From positions 62,001-126,000 of the forward strand of contig NZ_VEXQ01000012.1 of the NCBI RefSeq assembly GCF_006376615.1: DNA of 64,000 bases, written 5' to 3'. Both the position numbers and the translations under genes were made by a program. Positions 38,174-45,725 of the stretch are shown piece after piece (position 1 is the stretch's first letter; every line of letters begins with the position of its first letter). The notes below the pieces were generated by a model that had not been told where the DNA came from, made no database searches, and saw only the letters and a list, made by a program, of their open reading frames with translations. Source of the DNA: Buttiauxella sp. B2 (GTDB lineage: Bacteria; Pseudomonadota; Gammaproteobacteria; Enterobacterales; Enterobacteriaceae).

Positions 38174-38639
38174 AATGAGCGTGAAAATTACCTGCTATGA
38201 CTTGAGCTACATATTGAATACGCGACCCGGGAGTTTTCCCTGATAATCCTGTGTCGTCATTTTTATTGGCAACGTCAAATCAGTTCAGTAATAGTGCTGT
38301 TGAAGGTCAGCAGTACCCATGTATATCCAATATCGTTGAACAGTAAAATACTATAACCCCTCAGCTAAACCTGACAATAAGCTATGGCTTAAAATGTCTT
38401 TCATATGTCGTGGCGTTTTTCTCATCAAAAATATAGGGTGGGGTTTCTGCGAGTGAAATGATATTGGGCTGGCACATCAATCACGGTGCTGATTTATTTT
38501 TTAAAAAGGATTATTCATGCATGGTTTTTCATTGGTATTTGTCATCCATGTATATTAATGTTTTACATCCGTAAATAATATGCATCTCTGAACAAGCATG
38601 TCAGTAGTAGTGCATAATACTATAAAATATAGAGGGCTC
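38174..38639. other. AT-rich stretch without a clear gene
   Basis: This 466-base region occupies the place where insB would lie, but no InsB-like reading frame is visible. It contains ACATCAATCAC at 38474-38484, an 11-base match to the core of the CRP-like site 1.5 kb upstream, and a 13-codon open frame at 38517-38558 (MHGFSLVFVIHVY) with AAGGA 8 bases before its ATG. The last part is the leader of the DUF937-OmpA gene. Confidence 0.5.
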
Positions 38640-39788
38640 ATGAACGAGCAAGAACATATTCTTCCATTATTGGAAGGGAAGTTTAGTGAAAATTTATATA
38701 CCAAATTAGGATGGGCGCTGGGCGAAAACAAAGAGAATGTTTCGCTGGCGTTATCAGCAATTATGCCTGTGTTGTTTGGTCGGATTAAAAACTTTATGGG
38801 CCGATCGGACTCCATGGACCATTTTGTTGAAATGATTCGGGCCTCAAAGGACCTTCCTGAAGAAGGGTCGAGCACAGAACATCTGATGTCAGCTGGCGAA
38901 AACCCGATGCTTCAGAGCCTGCTTGCTATGATAGCGCCTGAACGTGACGATAATTTGCTCAGCACGGTAGCTTCAGTTGCACATATCTCCGAAAAGTCAT
39001 CATCAACCTTGCTTTCTGTCGGTGCTGGAATGTTGTTCTCCTTCATCCGAAAATATCTCAGCAATCCATCAAAGGATAGCCATTCGCTAAAAGGGTGGTT
39101 ACAGGACTTAGGACCTGAGACGGGTGCATTTGGGCCGGTCAAAGCCGTCAGTGGTCTTCATCAGAGGGTAAAAGAACCCGCTGTAAAGACGAAGAAAAGG
39201 AAATTTCGTTGGTTGTTTATCGCACTTATTTTACTGCTGCTTGCACTGGCATTTTTGATGCTTCGCGGCTGTAGTCAGTCTGATAAAACGATGAGTGCGA
39301 CAGCTCAAAACAGTTTCCATTGGAAAAATCTGGGTGAATTTTTTGATCAATTACTGCCAGATGGCTCTAAGATCAACATTCCTCGCCTTGGCGTGGAAAA
39401 CAAACTGGTTTCATTTATCTCAAACAAGGAACCTGTTGATAATGGTCTTTGGTTTTCTTTTGACCGCTTACAGTTTCAGAAAAACAGTGCATTGCTGGAC
39501 GACATCTCCCGTGACCAGCTGACCAACATTTCCAAAATTCTCAAAGCTTATCCGAATGTTAAAATTAAATTAGGTGGTTTTACTGATGACAGCGGCGCTG
39601 ATGATTTCAATATGAAGCTATCGCAAACACGTGCTGATTCAGTAAAAAATGAGTTAATCACATCTGGTATTGCTGCTGATCGTATTAGCTCGGTAGGATT
39701 TGGTGCGGCAAATCCGATTGCACCGAATGATACTGATGATAATCGCGCAAAAAATCGTCGCATTGAAATTCAGGTTGTCCAAAAATAA
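38640..39788 (+). CDS. DUF937 - transmembrane - OmpA-like peptidoglycan-binding fusion protein
   Basis: The protein of about 382 residues has three parts. Residues 1-150 are helical and resemble the DUF937/YidB-like domain (LALSAIMPVLFGRIKNFM, NPMLQSLLAMIAPERDDNLLS). A basic stretch KTKKRKFRW leads into one membrane helix (about 190-209) ending in RGC. The C-terminal 110 residues are an OmpA-like domain with FDRLQFQKNSALLDD, GGFTDDSGADDFNMKLSQTRADSVKNEL in parts, and NRAKNRRIEIQV, including the Asp and Arg that bind diaminopimelate. It is therefore an inner-membrane protein that probably holds the cell wall, with DUF937 in the cytoplasm. The start has AGAGGG upstream. Confidence 0.82.
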   Translation: MNEQEHILPLLEGKFSENLYTKLGWALGENKENVSLALSAIMPVLFGRIKNFMGRSDSMDHFVEMIRASKDLPEEGSSTEHLMSAGENPMLQSLLAMIAPERDDNLLSTVASVAHISEKSSSTLLSVGAGMLFSFIRKYLSNPSKDSHSLKGWLQDLGPETGAFGPVKAVSGLHQRVKEPAVKTKKRKFRWLFIALILLLLALAFLMLRGCSQSDKTMSATAQNSFHWKNLGEFFDQLLPDGSKINIPRLGVENKLVSFISNKEPVDNGLWFSFDRLQFQKNSALLDDISRDQLTNISKILKAYPNVKIKLGGFTDDSGADDFNMKLSQTRADSVKNELITSGIAADRISSVGFGAANPIAPNDTDDNRAKNRRIEIQVVQK

Positions 39789-39799
39789 TATAGATGATG

Positions 39800-39847
39800 T
39801 GATGCTGCCCCTGATTTTTGAGGTGTTTTTTGCTCATAAACAGGGGC
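39800..39847. other. possible IS1 end relic / terminator-like hairpin
   Basis: GTGATGCTGCC at 39800-39810 matches the outer 11-12 bases of the IS1 left inverted repeat, and GAGGTGTTTTTTGCTC follows as in the IS1 leader in rearranged form. The same DNA contains GCCCCTG paired with CAGGGGC at 39841-39847 across a 27-base loop, followed by a T-rich run, which could end the OmpA-like gene. I cannot tell which reading is right. Confidence 0.35.
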
Positions 39848-39994
39848 TTATTGTTATTTTTTATAACAAATTCAGTAACTCGCCTCCTTTCGGGGAGGGG
39901 TGAAGGCGCTACGCTGAGAAGTTCTGGCGGCTTTGGGGAGCGGCATTAGATTTCGCTCTGGCCGTAGGGTGGATTACCCACCCTAGAAAATTCG

Positions 39995-40405
39995 CTATGG
40001 CGTTGCTGTAAAGGTCAAGTATCCCGCAATACCACCACCGCCATCTTTCGGGTGATGAGCGCCTTGCATAACAACGACAGATGAGAAATCGAAAGGTGAA
40101 ACACCTTCCAGGCACGCGACATTCACGCCATATTGCTCGGGATTAGAACGGCGCTGGTGGAAGGTGTAAATGCCGCATACCGAACAGAAAAAATGTACGG
40201 CTTCCTGGGTGTTAAAACGGTATTCGGTGAGTTTATCTTTGCCTTTGGTTATCTCAATTCCAGACAATGGAGCCGAGACGGCAATTGCACCGCGCATTCG
40301 GCAAAATGAACAGTTACAGCGCCGGGCGGTGTTTAACCCATCGCTGAGTTCGACGGTGAACGCAACGGCACCACAATGGCATTGAGCAGGCATTTTCTTG
40401 TTCAT
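39995..40405 (-). CDS. GFA/CENP-V-like zinc-binding protein
   Basis: The protein of about 136 residues has the GFA-domain cysteine pattern: CHCGAV near residue 9, CNCSFC near 35, and FFCSVCGIYTF near 78, which together bind zinc. The family includes the glutathione-dependent formaldehyde-activating enzyme, but most members have no proven activity. I start at the ATG with GAGG 5 bases upstream; an extended frame runs 55 codons further without homology. It is divergent from the 97-residue gene, with a strong 12-bp palindrome between. Confidence 0.83.
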   Translation of the reverse strand: MNKKMPAQCHCGAVAFTVELSDGLNTARRCNCSFCRMRGAIAVSAPLSGIEITKGKDKLTEYRFNTQEAVHFFCSVCGIYTFHQRRSNPEQYGVNVACLEGVSPFDFSSVVVMQGAHHPKDGGGGIAGYLTFTATP

Positions 40406-40480
40406 ATCAACCTCAGTTATGGTTTGATCTCTCACCAGCTTAGTGTTTACGGGGTGTTTGTCATCACACTTTGGCTGTCT

Positions 40481-40513
40481 TTTCGCGCTATCTTTTGCGA
40501 GGATAGCGCGAAA
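40481..40513. promoter_or_regulatory. 12-bp perfect inverted repeat between divergent genes
   Basis: TTTCGCGCTATC and GATAGCGCGAAA form a perfect stem around a 9-base centre, 30 bases before the ATG of the 97-residue gene. Neither arm is followed by a T run, so it is an operator candidate or leader stem rather than a terminator. Confidence 0.5.
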
Positions 40514-40543
40514 TTTCCTGCTATGAACAAAAAGGGTAACGAC

Positions 40544-40837
40544 ATGGCTAAGCATCCTACTGGTAAGCACTTGCGCGCGCCGATCACTTTCAACGATAAA
40601 AACCTGTTGGTTTATGTGGTGCGTGGTTCAAAAATTGAAGATATGCCAGCGGACGAAGATGAAGACTATCCTGGTGATATGCAGATGCTGATGCCGCAGT
40701 TATCTAAAGATTTCGATACAGAATTAAACGAAACGCTGGAAGAGTGTGCATCGGGTGATGTGATTGTCTTTATGTGTACCACTGACATGATTTTTGAGTA
40801 CGGTTACACGAAAATTAAAGCGATGCGTTGCGCATAA
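40544..40837 (+). CDS. hypothetical 97-residue acidic protein
   Basis: I do not recognise this protein. It has a basic N terminus (MAKHPTGKHLRAP), a short beta segment (LLVYVVRGSKIEDMP), a strongly acidic loop (ADEDEDYPGD) and a C-terminal beta pair (GDVIVFMCTTDMIFEYGY). There is no signal peptide or membrane helix. AAGGG lies 7 bases before the chosen ATG; another ATG seven codons upstream is possible. It ends at a bidirectional terminator. Confidence 0.65.
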   Translation: MAKHPTGKHLRAPITFNDKNLLVYVVRGSKIEDMPADEDEDYPGDMQMLMPQLSKDFDTELNETLEECASGDVIVFMCTTDMIFEYGYTKIKAMRCA

Positions 40838-40842
40838 ATTAG

Positions 40843-40877
40843 CAGGCCCTGGCGCAAAACCAGGGCCTGTATTTTTA
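40843..40877. terminator. bidirectional terminator between the 97-residue gene and the RcnB-like gene
   Basis: CAGGCCCTGG pairs with CCAGGGCCTG across a 7-base loop, followed by TATTTTT; on the leftward strand the loop side is TTTTGCG. Confidence 0.82.
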
Positions 40878-41240
40878 ATGCTGATAAAAAATCTCACCTT
40901 TCATAGCGCGCAAAACTTTCCCTTCTGCATCGCTAATCAACACATAGTTCCCACCCATATACGTCCAGTGACTATTGGCTTCTGGTGCAGGCAGGTTTCT
41001 GATTTTCCAGGCATCAATCTGATAAGGTTTGGTCCGGTACAAATCTGGCACGATGTCGCCAATTTTGTATGGTTTGTAATCTGCGTGGAATTCCTGAATT
41101 TCATAGGAAGAAGCTGGAGATGCAGGGGCCGGGGCTGCAGCAGGTGCAGCAGGTGCATCCTCAGCTTGAACAGAAAACGCCATTGGCAAAGAACCCGCCA
41201 TCAGGGCCGCGGAAAATAAAAGCACATTCAATTTACGCAT
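40875..41240 (-). CDS. RcnB-like periplasmic protein
   Basis: The protein of about 121 residues has a Sec signal (MRKLNVLLFSAALMAGSLPMAFSVQA), an Ala-Pro linker (APAAPAAAPAPASPAS) and a C-terminal RcnB-type domain: YKIGDIVPDLYRTKPY, IDAWKIRNLPAP, WTYMGGNYVLISDAEGKVLRA. RcnB affects nickel and cobalt homeostasis in E. coli, but the domain is shared by several periplasmic proteins of unknown role. I start at the ATG with GGAG 5 bases upstream, which begins the signal peptide. Confidence 0.78.
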   Translation of the reverse strand: MRKLNVLLFSAALMAGSLPMAFSVQAEDAPAAPAAAPAPASPASSYEIQEFHADYKPYKIGDIVPDLYRTKPYQIDAWKIRNLPAPEANSHWTYMGGNYVLISDAEGKVLRAMKGEIFYQH

Positions 41241-41294
41241 ACTTACTCCAAATACATTCATTTGCTGAACCTTAAAATAATGCCGTTATCTCTA

Positions 41295-42284
41295 TCACGT
41301 TGTTTCGCGTGAGGTAATAAATTTTTCGTTACCTGAAGTAAATGTCTTGCGGTATGCCGCCGGTGTGGTTGATAACTTCGCGCGGAAATGATGACGCAGG
41401 GTAGCCGCACTACCAAAGCCAACAAGCTCGGCAATTTCGTCAATGGATAAGGTGCTGCTTTCCAGCAAATCACGGCTGCGAGTCAGGCGCACATTCAACA
41501 GCCAGCGGGCAGGAGTACTGCCCGCTGCTGCGGCAAAACGGCGTAAAAAAGTACGTGGGCTCATGCCGGTGAAAGCCGCGAGTGATTCCACGGTATGTTC
41601 ATCAGCAAGATGAGTTTGCAGGTAATCAAATAGTGGGCTCAGACGCTTGCTTTCATAAGCGACCGGAACAGGCTGTTCGATAAACTGCGCCTGGCCGCCA
41701 ACACGATGGGGCGGTACCACTAACCTGCGAGCCACGCTGTTGGCGGCAGCCTGGCCATAGTCGCGGCGCACCAGGTGTAAACTCAAATCAATACCCGCCG
41801 CACTACCGGCAGAAGTCAGCACTGAACCATTATCGATATACAGCACATCTGGCATCACCTGAATTTCAGGGTAGCGTTGCTGAAGTTTTTCGGTGTAACG
41901 CCAGTGCGTGGAGGCCGATAAACCGTTAAGTAAACCTGCAGCGGCCAGCACAAACACACCCGAGCAAATCGACATTACCCTCGCGCCACGCAAATGTGCC
42001 GCTTGTAATGCCTCGCACACCTGTTGCGGCACCGGTTCATCGGCACCACGCCACCCGGGTACAATAATTGTTCCTGCTTGTGCCAGTAATTCAAGCCCGC
42101 CATCTACTGCCAACCGTATGCCACCAGTAGCACGCAGAACGCCTGGTTCGATACCCGCCACCGCAAAGCGATACCAGTTCTCACCCATTTCCGGACGCGG
42201 AAGACCAAAGACTTCCACAGCCACACCAAATTCAAACGTACACAAGCCGTCATACGCTAATGCAACAACAAGAGGGTTTTGCAA
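41295..42284 (-). CDS. ftrA: GlxA-type AraC regulator (FtrA)
   Basis: The 329-residue protein joins an N-terminal DJ-1/PfpI-like domain (residues 8-180, with elbow SICSGVFVLAAAGLL) to a C-terminal AraC double HTH (TVESLAAFTGMSPRTFLRRFAAAAG, LSIDEIAELVGFGSAATLRHHFRA, in shorter parts). It is divergent from a rhodanese gene. The name FtrA is the usual one for this enterobacterial protein beside a rhodanese; its inducer is not known to me. Confidence 0.8.
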   Translation of the reverse strand: MQNPLVVALAYDGLCTFEFGVAVEVFGLPRPEMGENWYRFAVAGIEPGVLRATGGIRLAVDGGLELLAQAGTIIVPGWRGADEPVPQQVCEALQAAHLRGARVMSICSGVFVLAAAGLLNGLSASTHWRYTEKLQQRYPEIQVMPDVLYIDNGSVLTSAGSAAGIDLSLHLVRRDYGQAAANSVARRLVVPPHRVGGQAQFIEQPVPVAYESKRLSPLFDYLQTHLADEHTVESLAAFTGMSPRTFLRRFAAAAGSTPARWLLNVRLTRSRDLLESSTLSIDEIAELVGFGSAATLRHHFRAKLSTTPAAYRKTFTSGNEKFITSRETT

Positions 42285-42394
42285 CGGAGTCGTCCATTAG
42301 TTTGTCATGATCTTAACGTTATCTGTCATTTCTGCCACACGTCAAGTTACGCGCAGCACTCTATAGTGATAGCTCACCATCGTGAGGAGTATTT

Positions 42395-42784
42395 ATGAGT
42401 TACGTTACTGATTATCCCGCTGCTGCCCCAGAAATCGCCGCTGCTCATTTTCTCCAGCGCCTGAGCCTCGAAACAGATTGTGATGATGTGCATAGTGCGA
42501 TGAAAGAGCAGGACATGGACTTTGTGCTACTGCATGTCGTTGGTTCGCCGGATGCCTTTGCCCGCAACCATATTTCAGGGGCGCTGCATTTGCCGCATCG
42601 TGAAATTTCCGTTGAACGCATGGCACAGTGGCCAACCGATACTTTATTTGTGGTTTATTGCGCAGGCCCGCATTGCAACGGGGCCGACCGTGCAGCTTTA
42701 AAACTGGCGCGTCTTGGGCGTCCGGTGAAAATTATGATTGGTGGAATGACAGGTTGGGCAGACGAAGGATTTAGCTTTGCCTGA
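42395..42784 (+). CDS. single-domain rhodanese
   Basis: This 129-residue protein has a rhodanese fold with ISGALHLPHREIS and the active loop VVYCAGPHCNGADRAA, where the first Cys is the probable persulfide carrier; the second Cys in the loop is unusual. A sulfurtransferase role is likely but the acceptor is unknown. It is divergent from ftrA across about 110 bases and is probably its target. Confidence 0.82.
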   Translation: MSYVTDYPAAAPEIAAAHFLQRLSLETDCDDVHSAMKEQDMDFVLLHVVGSPDAFARNHISGALHLPHREISVERMAQWPTDTLFVVYCAGPHCNGADRAALKLARLGRPVKIMIGGMTGWADEGFSFA

Positions 42785-42860
42785 GCGGTGAATTCGCTAT
42801 CTGCAGGTACTAACTGAGTGTAATCTTGATTTACTTTTGTGACGATTAAAGGAAGTAACA

Positions 42861-43364
42861 ATGTCTATTTATAGCGAAACTAATGCACAGTTCATCCTCG
42901 GTTTAACTAACCTTTCTGCCATTCTTGATAAAGCGGCAGTCTGGGCGAAAGAGAACGGCAAATCTGAAGAAAGTCTGTTACAGGCAGCACTTGCTGAAGA
43001 TATGTATCCGCTGGTGCGCCAGGTGCAAATCACGACTGATATGGCGAAACGCGGCGTTGCACGTCTGGCGGATGTAGACGCGCCGGTGATGGAAGATAAC
43101 GAAACCACCATCGAACAACTTCAGGCACGTATCAAAGCCACCGTAGAGTTCATGAAAGGGATTACCGATGAGCAACTGGATGGCGATGACGAACGCCCAA
43201 TCGTAGTGATGGCTCGTGATCACGAACTGCGTTTCACCGCTCGTAGCTACGTGTACAAATTTGCTACGCCGAACTTTTACTTCCACTTCACCACCGCCTA
43301 CGACATCTTGCGTCAGGCGGGTGTGCCGTTAGGTAAGCGCGACTTCGTCGGCCCGATTTTCTAA
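42861..43364 (+). CDS. DUF1993-family protein
   Basis: The 167-residue soluble protein matches the DUF1993 family (helical bundle, DinB-like): MYPLVRQVQITTDMAKRGVARL in the first half and TPNFYFHFTTAYDILRQAGVPLGKRDFVG at the end, in parts. The ribosome site AAAGGAAG is strong. Family function is unknown. It follows the rhodanese gene by 76 bases and may share its transcript; it is convergent with yneE. Confidence 0.83.
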   Translation: MSIYSETNAQFILGLTNLSAILDKAAVWAKENGKSEESLLQAALAEDMYPLVRQVQITTDMAKRGVARLADVDAPVMEDNETTIEQLQARIKATVEFMKGITDEQLDGDDERPIVVMARDHELRFTARSYVYKFATPNFYFHFTTAYDILRQAGVPLGKRDFVGPIF

Positions 43365-43379
43365 TACTGATTGCGCCCG

Positions 43380-44297
43380 TTAACTCAGTCGATAATGGCG
43401 GTTCGGGCGCAGCTTCTCAGGCAATTGCTCACCTTCATTCATATCCTGTAAATCCCGCTCTATAGTGTTGCAGATAGCGTCCAGTGGCAGATCGTTATCT
43501 TCGGTGCCAAAAGGTTCTTCCAGCTCTTCTGCCAGGGTATCGAGCGAAATAAAGGTATACGAAACAAACACCGACAGGAATGGCGTCATGTAATGAAGGT
43601 CGGTCACCAGTGCAAACGGCAACATGATGCAAAACAGATAGACGGTACGATGCAAGATCAAGGTGTAGGCGAACGGCACCGGCGTACCCGCAATGCGTTC
43701 ACAACTCCCGGCAACTGTCGAAAGATCGTTAAGATGATGATTCAGGCTGCTCCATACCACATCAGAAATCAGCCCTTGTTTGCGCTTATCGGCCAACCAA
43801 TCGCCCATCAGCAGCAATATGCGATTACAGGGCGCATGGCTTTTCATTACCCACTGCAAATCTTCAGCGCTCAGGTATTTCTTTAATGTCTCTTCTACGG
43901 CACGTTTGCGCAATTTCAGCCTAAGTGCGTGGCAAAAGGCAATCTGCAAATTCGCGAAAGTTTTAATCTGGCTTTCATGTTCGCCGAGCAGACTTTTTAC
44001 TTCGCGCAGAAACGAACGCTGGGTAATCGCCAGGTGCCCCCACAACGTGCGAGCCTCGTTAAAGCGGGCGTAACAGGCGCTGTTTCTGAATCCCAAAAAG
44101 ATTGCAATCGCCACGCCAAGAATACTGAATGGCGCAATAGTCAGTTTCAGTCCGAGCGTTTCATACCACGGTAAAAAGAAAATAACGCTGATGGACAGCG
44201 CCACGTTCAGCAGCAGGCGAGAATAGATTTTTTGCAGTACCGAACCGTGCCAGACAAAGAGGCGGGTAAACCAGTGTTGATGCGGGCGAACAATCAT
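43380..44297 (-). CDS. yneE: bestrophin-like channel protein YneE
   Basis: The protein of about 305 residues aligns with E. coli YneE: MIVRPHQHWFTRLFVWHGSVL, FSILGVAIAIFLGFRN, PFAYTLILHRTVYLFCIMLPFALV and LAEELEEPFGTEDNDLPLDAICN. It belongs to the bestrophin family of anion or cation channels. I use the ATG that matches the E. coli N terminus; a TTG five codons upstream is also possible. A near-consensus CRP half-site pair (TGTGATGTAGATCAAC) lies at 44341-44356 in its upstream region. Confidence 0.9.
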   Translation of the reverse strand: MIVRPHQHWFTRLFVWHGSVLQKIYSRLLLNVALSISVIFFLPWYETLGLKLTIAPFSILGVAIAIFLGFRNSACYARFNEARTLWGHLAITQRSFLREVKSLLGEHESQIKTFANLQIAFCHALRLKLRKRAVEETLKKYLSAEDLQWVMKSHAPCNRILLLMGDWLADKRKQGLISDVVWSSLNHHLNDLSTVAGSCERIAGTPVPFAYTLILHRTVYLFCIMLPFALVTDLHYMTPFLSVFVSYTFISLDTLAEELEEPFGTEDNDLPLDAICNTIERDLQDMNEGEQLPEKLRPNRHYRLS

Positions 44298-44532
44298 AAT
44301 TGTGAGGCTCAAAAACAGGACGTCATATTTAACGGCAAAGTGTGATGTAGATCAACTTTGTTTTCACATGACATTAACAACATGAATAATTTTCAATAGC
44401 CATGAAAGATCTTCGTTTGTCGTCACATTCGGCATCTGCCATTCTCCATGACACGATAGCCATCCAGATGGCTAAATATTCAAATAATGAATTATCACCT
44501 TGCTAAATTAGTTAGGTCAGCGGAGAAATCAC

Positions 44533-45645
44533 ATGTCACAGTCACTGCCTCATCGCGCTCCTTTCCGTGCCGACATCGTCGGTAGCTTCTTACGCCCGGT
44601 CACCATCAAAAATGCGCGTCTGGCCTTTGCCGTGGGTGAAATCGACGCCAGCCAGTTGCGCCAGGTTGAAGATGACGCCATTCGTGCCTCGGTTGAGCAA
44701 CAATGTGCTTGTGGCCTGCATGTGGTGACTGACGGGGAGTTTCGTCGCGCATGGTGGCATTTTGACTTTTTTGACGGTCTGCAAGGCGTGGAGCGCTACG
44801 AGTCAGAGCAGGGAATACAATTTAACGGCGTGCAAACCAAAGCACACAGTGTGCGCGTGGTAGGCAAACTTGGTTTCGGTACGCACCCGATGCTGGAAGA
44901 TTTCCGCTATCTGAAAAGCGTTAGCGGTGACGCGGTTCCTAAAATGACCATTCCAAGCCCGAGTGTGTTGCACTTCCGTGGTGGCCGAAATGCCATCGAC
45001 AGCGCAGTTTATCCTGATTTGAAAGAGTATTTTGACGATCTCGCCACCACCTGGCGCGATGCGATTCAGGCGTTTTACGCAGCAGGCTGCCGTTATCTGC
45101 AATTAGATGACACCGTATGGGCTTATTTATGTTCCGATGCTCAGCGCAAAGAGATCCGCGAACGCGGCGATGATCCAGACCAACTGGCACAAATTTATGC
45201 GCAGGTGCTAAATAAAGCACTGGAAGGGAAGCCAGATGATTTGATAATCGGCCTGCATGTTTGTCGCGGTAATTTCCGCTCAACGTGGATTTCAGAAGGT
45301 GGTTACGAGCCGGTCGCAGAGGTGTTGTTTGGTTCAGTGAACGTGGATGTGTTCTTCCTTGAGTACGACAACGACCGTTCCGGTGATTTTGCACCGCTGC
45401 GCTTTGTGCGTCCAGGGCATCAGCAGGTGGTTTTAGGCCTGATAACCACTAAAAATGGTGAGCTGGAAAATCCGCAATTGATTCAGGAACGAATCAACGA
45501 AGCGGCGAAATACGTTGATATCAACCAAATTTGCCTGAGCCCGCAGTGCGGTTTTGCCTCAACTGAAGAGGGAAACAGCCTGACGCCGGAACAACAGTGG
45601 GATAAAGTCCGCCTGGTGACGAAACTTGCCGAAATGGTTTGGTAA
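44533..45645 (+). CDS. cobalamin-independent methionine synthase core-like protein
   Basis: The 370-residue protein resembles only the C-terminal catalytic half of MetE (YxjG/YxjH group). Probable zinc ligands are visible: HVC in GLHVCRGNF and the Cys in LSPQCGFAS. TDGEFRR and QLDDTVWAYL form other conserved blocks. It lacks the N-terminal folate-binding half of MetE, so its methyl donor is probably not the usual polyglutamated folate; such cores may use other methyl carriers. The ribosome site GCGGAG is upstream. It is a single gene followed by a REP pair. Confidence 0.83.
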   Translation: MSQSLPHRAPFRADIVGSFLRPVTIKNARLAFAVGEIDASQLRQVEDDAIRASVEQQCACGLHVVTDGEFRRAWWHFDFFDGLQGVERYESEQGIQFNGVQTKAHSVRVVGKLGFGTHPMLEDFRYLKSVSGDAVPKMTIPSPSVLHFRGGRNAIDSAVYPDLKEYFDDLATTWRDAIQAFYAAGCRYLQLDDTVWAYLCSDAQRKEIRERGDDPDQLAQIYAQVLNKALEGKPDDLIIGLHVCRGNFRSTWISEGGYEPVAEVLFGSVNVDVFFLEYDNDRSGDFAPLRFVRPGHQQVVLGLITTKNGELENPQLIQERINEAAKYVDINQICLSPQCGFASTEEGNSLTPEQQWDKVRLVTKLAEMVW

Positions 45646-45654
45646 CCCTTTATT

Positions 45655-45721
45655 GTCGGGTGTCGCTACGCTAACCCGACCTACAAAATCGTAGGGTGGA
45701 TTAGCGCCAGCGACATCCACC
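45655..45721. repeat. REP/BIME-like palindrome pair, copy 5
   Basis: The most regular copy: left arm GTCGGGTGTCGC to AACCCGACCTAC, an 8-base spacer, right arm GTAGGGTGGATTAGCG to GCGACATCCACC. It lies between convergent genes. Confidence 0.85.
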
Positions 45722-45725
45722 AGAT

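Noticed and set aside
44341-44356. CRP site TGTGATGTAGATCAAC upstream of yneE
   Set aside because: The second half-site is imperfect (TCAAC instead of TCACA), so I mention it under yneE but do not list it as a feature.
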